Part shown: positions 51,600 to 63,035 of the stretch, in pieces | Layout of the letters: each line of letters starts with the position of its first letter | How positions within the stretch are numbered: position 1 is the first letter of the stretch | Source of the DNA: Isoetes taiwanensis | Taxonomy: Eukaryota > Streptophyta > Lycopodiopsida > Isoetales > Isoetaceae | NCBI GenBank assembly: GCA_021234155.1 | Contig: JAJEKV010000001.1 | Span: 18,677,382 to 18,741,381, forward strand | DNA length: 64,000 nt | Direction of reading: 5' to 3' | The notes under the pieces: model-generated | What the model was told of the DNA's origin: nothing | What the model saw: the letters and a program-made list of their open reading frames with translations, nothing else | Databases searched by the model: none | Made by a program: the position numbers and the translations under genes

Positions 51600-53200
51600 T
51601 ATTTCTACAATAGGCCAAGTAGGCGATGAAAGCCTTTCATAATTTTGATGGATACGGGTAGTGCATAATTTTGCTTCCCCTAGAATGGCCCGTGTATTGC
51701 GACTTGAAACATTGAGATCCAGGCCTAAGCCGATCCACGCTAGCCGATGGTAAGATCGGACACACTCATGGCGCATTGATTAACCTTAAAATCACGGTTG
51801 CCAGGTGCACCGGTTGCCTTGGGTGCGAGATAATGGACATTGGCAAATATGATCTTATTGTTGGTATGGAGTTTTTGGCATCTGCGAAGGCCAACATAGG
51901 CTAGAAAGCGAGAGGTTACCTTCAAGCGCCCGCTAATGGAGCCGCGGCGTAACAATAAAAGGTGATCCATTCCCACTCGCTATCCGGTCTATGTCAATCA
52001 AGCGGTTAGAAAAAGCTATCTTGAGGAATGAACTCCTTTGCCTCATTACACTTGCCTCCATTGAGTGCGATACTAAGCGGACGGCAAGTAATAGACACCT
52101 TGCCACAAGACATTGCCACCCTTCTTTGAGAATTTAGCGATCTTTTCCATATGAGATCGAAGCTTCCTCCTTTCGGAGGGGTAGAATGTGAGATAGCTCT
52201 AGAACCGGTACTAAGCCTACCGGCAAGGCCCGTCTTAGAATGAGTCCTCGAGTTGGCGAGCTTAAGAAACAACTTCAAGAGTTACTAAACCTAGGTTTTA
52301 TTCGGCCTAGTGTTTCACCATTTTAGCGCTCCTATTCTTTTTGTCAAGAAGAAAGATGGCTCCTTAAGGATGTGTATTGATTATAGGCAGACTCAATAAG
52401 CATACCATCAAGAATCGCTATGCTTTGCCTAGGGCGAGATGATCTCATGGATCAGTTACAAGGAGCCAAATATTTTTCAAAGATTGATTTACGCTCAAAG
52501 GGTACCATCAAATAAGGATAAAGGAGGAAGACATTCATAAGTCCGCTTTTCGCGACCGGATATGGGCATTATGAGTTCTGATCATGCCTTTTGGATTGAC
52601 CAATGCCCCTTAGCGTTCATGCGGTTGATGAATGACATCTTTAAGCCAATACTTAGATGACTTTGTTGTTATTTTCTTTGGCGACATTCTCATCTATAGT
52701 AAAACCTTACAAACAACATGAACAACATCTCGATTGGCTTTTTCTTGAGAAGCTAAAGGCGTCATCGACTCTTTCGCCAAGTTCTCTAAATGCAAGTTTG
52801 CCCTCCCAAAGGTAGAGCTATTTGGGACATATTATTTTCAGCAGAGGGAATTGCTACTGATCCGGCCAAGATAGAAGCAATAAAGGATTGGCCCATTCCG
52901 GCTAATGTTTGAAGTTCGGAGTTTCTTGGGACTCGCGAGGATATTATCGAAAATTTGTTAAGGATTTTGCAACAATTGCCGCACCTCTTACTAATCTCAC
53001 AAAGCATGAGAAAGTGAAGGATTGCATGGAACATTGGAAAGCAAAAGTTCAAGTCGGCTTTCGAGAAACTAAAGGATGCTTTAACATCCACCGGTCCTCA
53101 CTTTGCACGATCCCCGAAAAGGATAAATCGGTGCCACCGATGCTAGTAAGATAGCTCGGGGTGGAGTGTTAATGCAGGAGGGAGAGTTGTTGCCTCACGA
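51600..53200 (+). pseudogene. Retrotransposon pol: protease, RT, RNase H (heavily frameshifted)
   Basis: Protease active site LMDTGSA at about 51649-51667, followed at once by a stop. RT segments: [20 protein letters not shown] (52258-52315), [18 protein letters not shown] (52330-52383), YFSKIDLRS (motif A, 52470-52497), YGHYEF with MPFGLTNAP in the next frame (motif B, 52560-52610), and motif C read as FFGDILIYSK, where the usual LDD is FGD. RNase H start: TDASKIARGGVLMQEGE at about 53136-53185. Each piece needs a different frame. Short deletions of one to several bases are the dominant lesion. Confidence 0.8.
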
Positions 53201-53689
53201 TTCAAAGAAGATGAATGATGCAGAAAGCAGCGATACCCTACCCATGATCGAGGAGTTCTTTGGCGGATTGTCCCGCTCTCAGATTTGGAGACACTACCTT
53301 CGGTAGAAGATTTCCAGCTAGATCACGGATCATCGAGTCTCGGCTATCTATCCACCCAACCAAATCTCAATCTCCGTCCGAGAGAAGATGGATGGAATTC
53401 CTCGAGGAATACGACTTCGAGATTGTATACAAAGGGAAGCACAATGTGGTTTGCGGATGCTTTATCACGTCATTCTTTGATTACGAACCCATTGTAGCGC
53501 CATTTCCACACTCACTAGCTTAATTTGGGAAACAGATAGAACAGACCTTGACCACGGATCCGAATTTTGTGATGTTTGGGGAGTCCGAGTAAAAAGCCCG
53601 TCTACGGATAAAGAGCGTGAAGCTTTCCGTTCATATAAGAAAGAGGGCAACTTATTATATCACAAGGATAAGTTGTGTGTTCAGGAGAC

Positions 53690-54516
53690 TTGAGGGTGCG
53701 CAAGCTAATTCTCCATGACACACACAACAGCCCTATAGCGGGACATGCGGGTTTTATGAAAACTTACTTTAAGATCCGCTCCGGCTATTTTTGGCCTTCG
53801 ATGAAGAAGGACATTGCGGATACATTAGCGATTAAAGGTGTGTCAACAAACTAAAATTTGAACAATTAAGAGTTCGAGGAGAGTTGCAACCCTTGGATGT
53901 CCCCAACGCCAAGTGGGAAGTAATAACCATGGACTTCATTGTGGGCCTCCCGCATTACTCTCGTGGATATGATGCATTAATGGTAGTGGTCGACAAATTG
54001 TCAAAGATGGCTCATTTCACGCCATGTCGAACCACGGACCGCGCCTTCGACACCGCCTTGCTTTTGCAAAAGAAATTTTCGGGTTGCGGGATGCAAAGAG
54101 TAATTGTATCGAGGCGAGGGGATCCTAAGTTTGTAAGTGCATTCTGGAAGGACTTCTTCGCCACTATCCAGACCAAGCTTGCTATGAGTACAGCTTACCA
54201 TCCTCAGACAGATGGTCAGACAGAACGTGTCAATCGTATTATCGAAGATATGCTACGAAGCTATGTATGGAGTAAACAGTCACAATGGGCGGATTATATT
54301 TATCTGGTAGAATTCGCCTATAACAGTACAAAGCAGGAGTCTTCCAAGATGTCTCCCTTCATGATAAATTATGGCTATCAATGTCTTACTCCAGACACAT
54401 GGCATAACCCTGTTTCTAAAGTGGAGGTCTCTCAACAACTCCTTTTAGAAATGCAGGCCTTGGTGGAGGAGGTTCGTGGTTACTTATTGGCGGCACCGTC
54501 GTCGGGAAGAGTCTAG
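53690..54516 (+). pseudogene. Retrotransposon integrase
   Basis: The zinc-binding start is partly readable (HDTHNSPIAGHAGFMKTYF at 53715-53772, then YFWPSMKKDIADTLA). The catalytic core is open from 53884 to 54516: WEVITMDFIVGLPHYSRGYD (first Asp), SRRGDPKFVSAFWKDFF (second Asp, usually SDRDPKF), AYHPQTDGQTERVNR (Glu), and FAYNSTKQESSKMSPFMINY. Integrase joins the cDNA to the host chromosome. The D, D and E residues are present. This is the best preserved part of the element. Confidence 0.9.
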
Positions 54517-54579
54517 CGGATAATAAGCAACCCCGAGTCTTCGGTGGGCTTAATCGGTTTGGCTTAAGATCAAAGTAAA

Positions 54580-55010
54580 ACAAGCCAAGCTTAAAATTGG
54601 TAATCTGAAGAAGTTGGCACCCGGATGGGCTGGGCGTTCAAGATTCTTGAGCGGCGTGGAGAGCGAGCATATCGCTTAGACTTGCCGCCCTTTGAAGATC
54701 CACAAGGTCTTTCCACGTGAGTCTCCACGAAACAACACACACTGATTGAGGAGGAGGTTTTGGATACCCCAACCCTCCTAGAAATGACTGAAGAGCAGCT
54801 CGAAATAGTCCCTGAAGCTCTTCTTGATCGAGCTTACAAACAGACCAGAAGGACTCAAATGTTGCAATACTTGGTCAAGTGGAAGCACTTACCAGTTGAG
54901 GATGCTACCTGGGTGATGAAGATAGACCTTGAGAAGCACTACCCGGACTTCATGCGGGAATCTCAGGGTCGCACCATCAACGATGCTATCAACCCCGCTC
55001 CCGGCGGTAA
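54580..55010 (+). pseudogene. Integrase tail with chromodomain
   Basis: After the integrase core, a KxKQAKLKIG...KKLAPGWAGRSRFL-like GPY/F region is readable across frames (54570-54680). An open chromodomain follows: EALLDRAYKQTRRTQMLQYL, VKWKHLPVEDATWV and MKIDLEKHYPDF (54812-54950). The YLVKWK...EDATW pattern with aromatic residues is the chromobox of plant chromoviruses, which steers insertion to modified chromatin. Confidence 0.85.
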
Positions 55011-55536
55011 GCTTGAGGGCTTGAATTGCCGAGAATCATGTTGTAGAGGGGTAGATGCATCGTATCTTATCATAATAACCGATGATGAGATCACCTTGGT
55101 GTTCTCTAGGACGTGGTCCCTTCTAGATAGATTTTCTTTTATTTATAGGGGGTGGTCCCTTCAACCACAATCTAATTATATATTATTGATATACGGGTAT
55201 ATTGACATGTGCAGGCCAGTGAGCAGATCGTCACCTGCCATGTATAGAGGGTTGCTGATAACCCAATCTTTCTCGTATTGGCTTTCTCTACATATGTGAC
55301 TTTTGTCGTCCATAATGTTTTAAATCGGACTTTGGTCCTAAACTTTCTTTGATGATAACTTTGTATAAGGCACTTTGGTGCTTGAACCTTGATATTTTCA
55401 ACTTCAATATATTACTGTCCGAAATGCTATAATTCCAACGTATTAATGTTATATTCTTAATTTTATTTTCTAATTGAATTCTTTAAATATATGTATCCGA
55501 CTAACTAACCCCAATGCTGAGGACAGCATTATTTTT
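55011..55536. other. 3' untranslated part of the LTR element
   Basis: AT-rich, no coding pattern beyond the chromodomain tail. 'ctgaggacagcatt' near 55515 precedes the polypurine tract, as is common in plant chromoviruses. Confidence 0.5.
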
Positions 55537-55549
55537 AAGGAGGGGAGAA
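55537..55549 (+). other. Polypurine tract
   Basis: AAGGAGGGGAGAA immediately before the TGTGACG start of the 3' LTR, the primer for plus-strand synthesis. Confidence 0.85.
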
Positions 55550-57178
55550 TGTGACGTTCCACGTATTTATATGGGACGCATTACAAATACACGCATCGTC
55601 ACCCCCTAAAGGATGCGCCAACATGGGGTAACGTCCACTTAATGGTAACCTAGAGGGTTACTTTAAAGAGGATTAAATTAGCTATGCTAATTTAACCATT
55701 AAAGTTAATAACCTATAACTTAGGAAATTAAGGACTAAATAGGATTAGTTAGGCTAGTTCTTTGTTTTGGGGGCGCCACTGCCCCAATCGATTAGGGAGC
55801 ATGGGGATTGCCAAATTAGAACATCAACCCGATCCCTATCCCTGTTTTGACTCCCTCAATTCGCCCAAAGAAGGAGGCGGAGCCGAAGCCATCATACCAA
55901 GCGAGGCGCCACCATACCAAGTCGAACCCCTGAACCCTCAACTCTCGGGAGATGGAGCCGTCCCATGGTAACGAGTCCAGCCGAACTTCGGTGGGTGGCT
56001 AGGATGGCCGATCAATTCTAGATAACGCCCCTATTGGGCCTTGGTTGTGTTCGTTTCTCTGTTCTCTTTGTGTTTCAATCATAGGAACTAACCCTTGGTT
56101 GTAAAAGTAAGTCTCTTTATATTAGATTCTCGTTCTTGCTCTGAGAAAGGATGGATTGTTAATTCTTTGTCTAGTCTCGACCAAATGGGGGATTTGGGGG
56201 GGTAGAGACCTCGAGAGCCATGTATTGTAGTATGCTCCTAGATGGCCCTGTAGAGTCCCATTACTTGGGCACTGTGCACAAGAGCCCCCAGGGTCCTAGA
56301 TGCTATGGTCCGGCTTAGCACCGGATAAGGAACACGGTGGTGAAGTGGGGGTGGGGTCTTGCACCGAACATACAAGGCTCCCGGAGACTCCCTGATGTGA
56401 GCTAGGCACGATGGCCGGTCCACGTTGAGGGCGGGTATGGGTCCGACACTCCCCGGGTGTAGTGGTGTGACATTATGGGGCACGTGCACTTTGAGTAGAT
56501 TTAGGGTGAGTAAAGTGAGATGCGGATGCGGGGGGTGGCCGATCGGCACGTATTCTCTAGCTCACCCATGGAACCTTGCATGATTCGGAAGGGGACGCTT
56601 CCCAGGCCTGCCTCATCGGGCCAGGCATCATGAACACAGGTAGGTTCAAAGGGTGATACCTTGAGCCTGCGTCTCAGGAAGGCTATAGCGAAGCCATAGC
56701 ATGAATCGACCCATCCGCAAAGTGTGCACGGGGAGGGGGCGGATGGAGTGGACAACCCTAGCCCGATGTTCTATGCCGCCAGCGCCATGCCAAGACTTCG
56801 GTCTGGCTGATCTCTTGAGGCCCGGCCCGTCGGTCGGTCCCACACCGGAGTCTGAGCGAGGGGGTAGAACTTGGGGTTTGGGCGTTTTTCTTGGGTTTAG
56901 ATGCATATTCTATGCCGATGGTATTTGGATGGATGCGCCACCCTTCGTGGTGGATGTTTATGTATATTTATGCTGTGTGCTAACCCTTGTATTCATGCTT
57001 CCGCGACGTAGGGGTCCCATTGAAGGCGTGGGCCGAATGACCCCTTCGTGTCCTTCTTTCGGGCAGCATTTCATAGATGGCCCGAAATAGACGGAGGGCC
57101 CTGCTCATGGTTGCCATGGGGGAAAGTCCCCATGTATGTATACTGGTAGAGGGGCGATATATATTCGGGGGCGTCCAC
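55550..57178 (+). repeat. 3' LTR
   Basis: Uninterrupted LTR of about 1.63 kb starting TGTGACGTTCCACG. The right end is placed near 57178, where similarity to the 5' LTR fades (GGGGCGATATATATTCGGGG is the last strong block). Beyond it the minus-strand RT gene begins abruptly. Confidence 0.8.
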
Positions 57179-58511
57179 GATTTGCTTCTTTTGTCATTTG
57201 TTTTATTTCAAAAAGTCCTCTATCATGATCATATACTTTGATGGTAATATTTAAGAAATTACATTCATTTCCTCTGGGAGCTTCCATACCCTCTTGCATG
57301 AAATACTTCGTCTCATCCTTTATCCCAAGATGGTTGAGATTGTAGATAGTGACCTGTGACTGGACATCAAAAAATTCTGCGGTATCCTCCATTTATGATG
57401 TTCAAATCATCTATAAATCTCACAAAGATATTGAAATCTATGCACATCCTTCATCCTACCATTATGTGCAAAGCGATAAAATGAATCTAAGCTCATGCCA
57501 AGCAAGATATAAGTTACACCATCTTTGGGCTACATGAAAAGCCCATCGGGATGCCTTTATTTTGCTTCGGATATTTTTGCCCATTTGTAAATACTTGATT
57601 GGGATACAAGATGAGTTATTCATGTCTTTAAATTCTTCCCTTGTGACAAATTTCCAGCTCACATTTTCCTTGTCTGCATGTGATCTTGCCCATTTAACAA
57701 AATATTTTCCTTTCTTATGCTTAACTAGCAGATCAAATAAATGTTTGTCATCTCTCATGAAGTCCCATATAAGATCAGAGATGTCATCCATAATTTCAAT
57801 GATGCCATCATGTCCATATATTGGTATGTTTTCATAACACTTCGTTATGTCTGCTACGAAAACATCATATATTTTTTTGGGTAAATTTACAATCACATCA
57901 TATACTGAGTTAACCATCCAGCAAGCATTAATGGGTTTTTTGCTCCAAATTCTATATTTGGCAGAGGCCCTGTGACACACATTTGGCCACATTTCAATAA
58001 AATTGTTCAAGACTGCTGTTATCAATGATGCAAGATCAGAAAATAATGTGTCATGTGCGTTTGTTAACCACTTGTATTCACCCTTGTGAGCTTTGTAAGT
58101 AGCCATTAGATAAGGTAGGGAATTTAGCTCGCCTATATCTTTTTTCAAAAACTTGGCTACTTGCCTGTTACATTCCAGTTTTACTTCCTCCACTGTCTGC
58201 ATGCATTTTTCAAAGTCAACACTATTCAGCCTAAGCAAAGTCATTTCATGAATGTGCTTTTGACATATGAAAGCTGCATTATTAGCAGCTTTATCCAGCC
58301 CTGCCACATATAGGTTATCATTTAACTATTGGACATTCTTTTTGACTTCCAAGTCATTCCACAGATACCTCTTGGGAGTCATTTTGCTCATAAATTCAAC
58401 AACATCCATGTGAGCATACTGCATTAAGACCTGTATTATATTCTGTATATCCTCATCATACAGATCTAATAGATCATAATGATGTCGTCGATTCGCGTAG
58501 CGAATCGCCAT
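57179..58511 (-). pseudogene. Penelope/telomerase-like reverse transcriptase domain
   Basis: Minus strand, in order: HYDLLDLYDEDIQNIIQVLM (58450-58511), DKAANNAAFICQKHIHEMTL (RT motif 1-2 position, near 58270), LPYLMATYKAHKGEYKWLT (the 'lPK-HK..yR' block), SDLASLITAVLNNFIEMW, NACWMVNSVYDVIV, motif A FVADITKCYENIPIYG (about 57800-57860), motif B GIPMGFSCSP (57526-57557), then CNLYLAWHELRFI one frame over, motif C RFIDDLNIING (57390-57425), and ECNFLNITIKVYDHDRGLFE with EIKQMTKEANR up to the LTR. PMG, a paired Asp and FLNITI resemble Penelope-like elements and their telomerase relatives, not LINE or LTR RTs. Three small frame changes. No GIY-YIG nuclease was seen. Confidence 0.7.
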
Positions 58512-59515
58512 TCTTGCTCAAGACGAGCATGCATGCATTGCATGCGTTGCATGCATGCATCGCATGCGTTTTGGGCCGTTCTTCAGGTTGGGCGTTTGCT
58601 ACTTATTGCGGAGTTCTTCATCGACGTTTCATCGGCGCTTCCTCTTCTCTCAGCAGTACCTTATTCTCTTTGAATTGTTTCCAGGCAGGGGAGGGGCTTC
58701 TTCCTGCCTGGTTTTAATAATTGGCGTTGCTTTCCTTTGTCCTTTCAGGCCTTTAGCCTTCATCCTGTGACCTTCGGTCCTCGATCCTAGTTTGTTAAGG
58801 AAGTCCTTTTGGTATTAGGGCTTTGTTGGTTTCATGCGAGTTAGCGGTGCAAGAATGTCGTCGATTCGGCGTAGCGAATCGCCATTCTTAACTCAAGGCA
58901 ACATCTGCATACGATACATCGTTGCATGCATGCATCGCATCGCGTTTTTGGCCGTTCTTCGGGTTGGGCGTTTGCTACTTATTGCGGAGTTCTTCATCGA
59001 CGTTTCATCGGGCGCTTCCTCTTCTCGCCAGTACCTTATTCTCTTTGAACCCACCCTCCCCTTCTTTGTTTTTATATTTTGTACAAGTTACGTTTATCAT
59101 GTTTTTCCACCCGATTGGGTGATGCTTTTTTCCACCTATTGGGTGATGCTATTCTTTGGTATGTTTTCGTTTGTTGTGTTGGTGATGTGCGGTGTGGGTT
59201 GGCGGCGCCATCCGTTTTGACTTCTCCATGCGGGGGTTTTGGGGCGATTCTATGCCTTCACGTTTGTCTAAGCCCCTTGTCAAGGCTTATCACTAGGGTT
59301 TTTCCTCAAAACCCGAAGGGCGGGTTTTTAATCCCGGTGATAAGCTTTCGGCGGTACATCAGCCACTCATCTATTAGCATTGTATTTGTTTTTGGGGTCC
59401 AAATGATATAATTGGATTTTCCCTTTATTTTTTGTGGGTAGTTCGCATGTGTGCGGCTATCCACTGTCCACCATTGTAGAAATCTGCTGAGATGAATGAG
59501 AAGCCTATCTATCAA
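58490..59515. mobile_element. 1.03-kb insertion in the RT gene with AATGATG duplication
   Basis: AATGATG(T) stands at both edges (about 58479-58486 and 59514-59521). The RT gene reads FFNVHH on one side and HYDLLDL on the other. The insert begins with two tandem copies (58488 and 58858) of a unit with CGATTCGC, three bases, GCGAATCG, an ATGCATGC run, and 'ggccgttctt.(a/g)ggttgggcg' to 'cagtaccttattctctttgaa'. It ends with sequence like the LINE 3' end (AGGGTTTTTCCTCAAAACCC). It may be a truncated LINE with repeated 5' promoter units. Confidence 0.6.
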
Positions 59516-59960
59516 TGATGTACATTAAAGAACTGTCTGCATGCCTTCTCCAATTCTGTCATAAACTGACTTACATTAAAAGAGTGGTCAGGAATATGGT
59601 TGAGCCCCATTTCAAAAGCCTTTCTTAGTTTGGTACTGTGTACAATACTCAGATCGATGGTTCGTACATGTCCAATTCTAGGATCAATGAACTCTTTAAG
59701 ATTAGGGTTTTTGCATGGACATTTAATTTTTCTTCCTTCTGCAAAAATGGGATATGGTTTATAAACTTTATCCTTAACTTGTTCAATGTATTTCCATGAG
59801 AAAGTGGTTTTTTCCACCAAATCAGTCCCTCTCTCTTGTAGGCATTCTGATAAACCGATATGGAACAATCTTTTTATATTAAATTTCTCTAAAGCTTTGT
59901 TGAAAAAAGTAAAGTGAACAATACGTTTTTCTACATCAACATTTTGGCTTACCAAATGCC
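59512..59960 (-). CDS. RT gene, middle coding block
   Basis: An open block of about 147 codons: FFNKALEKFNIKRLFHIGLS, ECLQERGTDLVEKTTFSWKY, KIKCPCKNPNLKEFIDPRIG, DHSFNVSQFMTELEKACRQF. C-P-C-K near the middle could be part of a metal site. It lies directly upstream, in reading direction, of the insertion and then the RT motifs. No known domain recognised. Edges are approximate; its 5' boundary may be a splice acceptor near 59960. Confidence 0.55.
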
Positions 59961-60192
59961 TTTTTGGTTTACATCTTTAAGTATGGTCCTCGCCCCGCAG
60001 CTTGTTGACCTCTGAGACATATTATGATATTAGCATAAATAGAATTGCTGATTTTAACAGAATTTAGAAAGATAGACATTTCTAGAATCCGAGCCAAATG
60101 GCCATTGAAAATATTTATATTTATATATCCGCCCCTCCAAAGGATTCTTGCTAAAATAGCATCCTTTGTAGGAAAAAGTTTACAAAAAAAGT

Positions 60193-61740
60193 TTATTGTG
60201 TCTCAGGGACACATTCCAAAGCCTTGTCGTGGTCTTCAGAAATGACATAAAGCGTAGCCTCTTTGTCCTTTGTTATCGCCTTCCTTGTTTCAAAGTGTTG
60301 TGCTGCAACCTGCTTGCCCCGGGGATCATGTTCAACTCTTGGTGCTAACTTAGGAATAACCACGAATGTTTTAGTCACCTCATCCTTGTTGGCAAATAAA
60401 GTTTTTGTGCATAACCGGATCTTTTACTTGGGGCTTGTTTACTCAAAAAAGCACGAGGCTTTATGGTTTTTTTGCAATATCGCCGCTTTTTTATTATTCC
60501 CAAACATGATCTTAAGATTCTTTTCTGGAGTTTCAGCATATGCCAAAGTCATATCAATCATGACTTTTTGTACTTCAATATATGCAGCATAAGCAATGAC
60601 AGCAGGTTTTAACTCCTGATTCAGAAACTTAGTTACAGTAACCATCTTCATGATAGGAGTGGATTCAGGATATAATTCCTCCATGTGGTTAAGTAGGTAC
60701 CAGATACCATGATCAAACCAGACAATACCACAATTACATTCTTCCTTTCTTTTTGGATACCTGGATTTTTCACACTTACATTTGAAGTATGGACAGTGGG
60801 TCCTATAGATACGTTTCAGATAGAAGTCATCCCTTTCTATATTGGGAAACGCCATATGCCCTTTTTGCCCTAACTGAATGTTAGTGTTCTTGAGACACGT
60901 AAGGCCAAAGAAATCCATCTTAAATGGTAAATCAACATCAAGTTTATTATAAACCTTTTCCAGTCTTGTAGCAGCAACCTTTGCATATTTGATGTCTTCT
61001 TTGTTTACTCCAGACAGTGCCATAAGGGTATCCATACTAAGAGGTGCAATAGCTCCAAAATTCTGGCTCTGCCAGATTGCATGGGAATATACAGCAGAAT
61101 ACGCTTCAACAGATTGTTCAATGAGAATAGGGAAACATGCCGAATTACTAAGTGTAAGATTTGGCACATCTTCATTACTAAACTCAGGATTAGTCATGAC
61201 ATCCGATTCTTGCTGTATTTCATGGTTCTGGGATTCATCTTCCAGCAAGTCATCTTCAGAGAATAAGCACCCATTCAGTTTTTCACCTTCAGGAATTTCA
61301 GAAACATGTTTGTCTTCCTTGTTGTCATCAAAGCTAAGCACAATATCATTAGCTTTCTCAAGTGCTGTCAGACCAATCATGAACTTTTTTGCCAAATCGT
61401 CCTCAAGGCATGTACGTTCAAACAAAATACTGTTGATGTCATCATAAACTTTGCTGATAATTTCTTTACATTTAGAAAACTGAAAGTTTACAGTCTTCAT
61501 TTGCTGATAGATTTTAAACCAACCATTGAATCCCAGAAAACTTACAGGTGACCTTCTCTTATCAAAAAGATTGCATTCCTTGAAAGTGATGAACGAGTGA
61601 ATATCCTTCCCTTTTATGCATCCTAGTAAAATCTGTACAGCATTATTCGGACTGTCAATGTTGCAGATATGATAATTGAGAGCTATAAGCTCCTTTATCC
61701 AACCATTGCCTTTGTCAACCACTTGTTCATTTGCATATTC
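60193..61740 (-). CDS. RT gene, exon 2 (large N-terminal block with Cys-rich motif)
   Basis: It starts at 61740 after an acceptor (tgtgtattag) and is open for 434 codons to 60439. One frame change then leads into VVIPKLAPRVEHDPRGKQVA (60193-60378). Notable parts: an acidic Ser/Glu-rich linker (residues ~130-190), SQNFGAIAPLSMDTLMALSG, and a Cys/His cluster, HCPYFKCKCEKSRYPKRKEE followed by CNCGIVWFDHGIWYLL, which could bind zinc. Function unknown. The long intact frame contrasts with the wrecked LTR element beside it. Confidence 0.6.
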
Positions 61741-63035
61741 CTAATACACATAGCCAACATATGTTAGTACATCATCATGAAATATGTAATACCACCTAAA
61801 TTTGATTAACCAGATCAAGGAATTTGGTAAAACCAAAATACTGAGATTAAAACAAAAACCTTTACGTCTGAAAACAGACTTTAATCCTTAAGACCTTTAC
61901 AAGAAAAAAAGGATTCAATAAGCAGTCCTTCTATTGAAAAGGTGGCTTCAATACAAGGCCAAGATCTGGTTACATAATCATAAACTGCTTGGAATTCAAA
62001 TATTTCTTACCTTGAAAATCAAATAAAATACAATATTTCAATTTACCTTGTCAATAAGTGTATTATAATATTGCACTAAATACACTAGGGTCAGAATACC
62101 CCAAAAAAAAAACTTCAAGGTCCTTCAAATTATTCCCAGATCGATTTGTAAACCATATGTTCTTGATCTTTGACAATACTTCAATCTATGACAAAAAACA
62201 TAGCAGGGAGTATAGAATCCTGTTACCTGCACCCAAAAAAACAAACACAAGCATCAGAATGGTTGTACTGTTTAGGGTAGCAGGTGTCATAAGGTCCTAT
62301 AAGCTTATCACCCTTCACCCTGCTTGTTTAATACAAACACTTCATTGGGTAAGGTCATTAGCAGCCGAAGACATCAGAAACTTTTAAACATAAATTTCTA
62401 ATGTCCTACATCATAATAATAATAACATGTCAACACAGCCTCTGATCTAAGAGTTTATTTATAATGGTTTAAGCAAGCATCCATGCAATCCTACCAGCCT
62501 GCCATTAACCATACTCTTTAGATGTATTACAGTTTAAACTTAAATATTTTCCAGCAGTCAACAGCTTATTTCTGATTTATCTATTGCTGCTATTCATCTC
62601 TATTCTAACCTATACACCCAGCCATGTAATAGCATAAACCAGCGAACATCTTATATATATACACCGTAGTTCTAAACCAATGTGCTGCAATTGATAACCT
62701 ATTATTAAGGAAACATATAAACAGCATAATGTCAGTCAATTTTCATAATCTCCTGTATACATTACCCTGGATGCTCTCAGTCCAAGCTATTAGTGGTATT
62801 TTAACTACCTATTTAACACCATGATATTATTCAACTAGATTCTACTTAAAATTCTCATATACAACCATTGTAATCTTGCCATAATACACATAAAGCATTC
62901 CAGAGAAACATGTAAAAGAGATCTACATCTGTTTTTAGTCATAGCCAGATTCTTTTAGAGAAAAATACCACAAATAGTGCAACAAAGCAATAATTCATAA
63001 ATCCATGTAAGAATGTTAAATCTATCTGCTCAAAC
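61741..63035 (-). other. Intron 1 of the RT gene
   Basis: Donor CAG|gtttga (63036/63035) and acceptor ttag|GAA (61741/61740) give a 1.3 kb intron in phase 0. The interior is AT-rich without other recognised features. Confidence 0.6.

Larger units (their letters stand above)
40766..57178 (+). mobile_element. Ty3/gypsy chromovirus-type LTR retrotransposon, degenerate
   Basis: Two LTRs in direct orientation start TGTGACGTTCCAC (40766 and 55550). Between them lie, in order, gag with zinc knuckle, protease, RT, RNase H, integrase and a chromodomain, the order of plant chromoviruses. A polypurine tract precedes the 3' LTR. The element is swollen by Helitron 4 inside the 5' LTR and by about 3.5 kb of CT-rich DNA plus SINE-like copies in the leader. 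Every ORF is broken. The bases outside the two ends do not match, and no target-site duplication was found. Confidence 0.85.
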
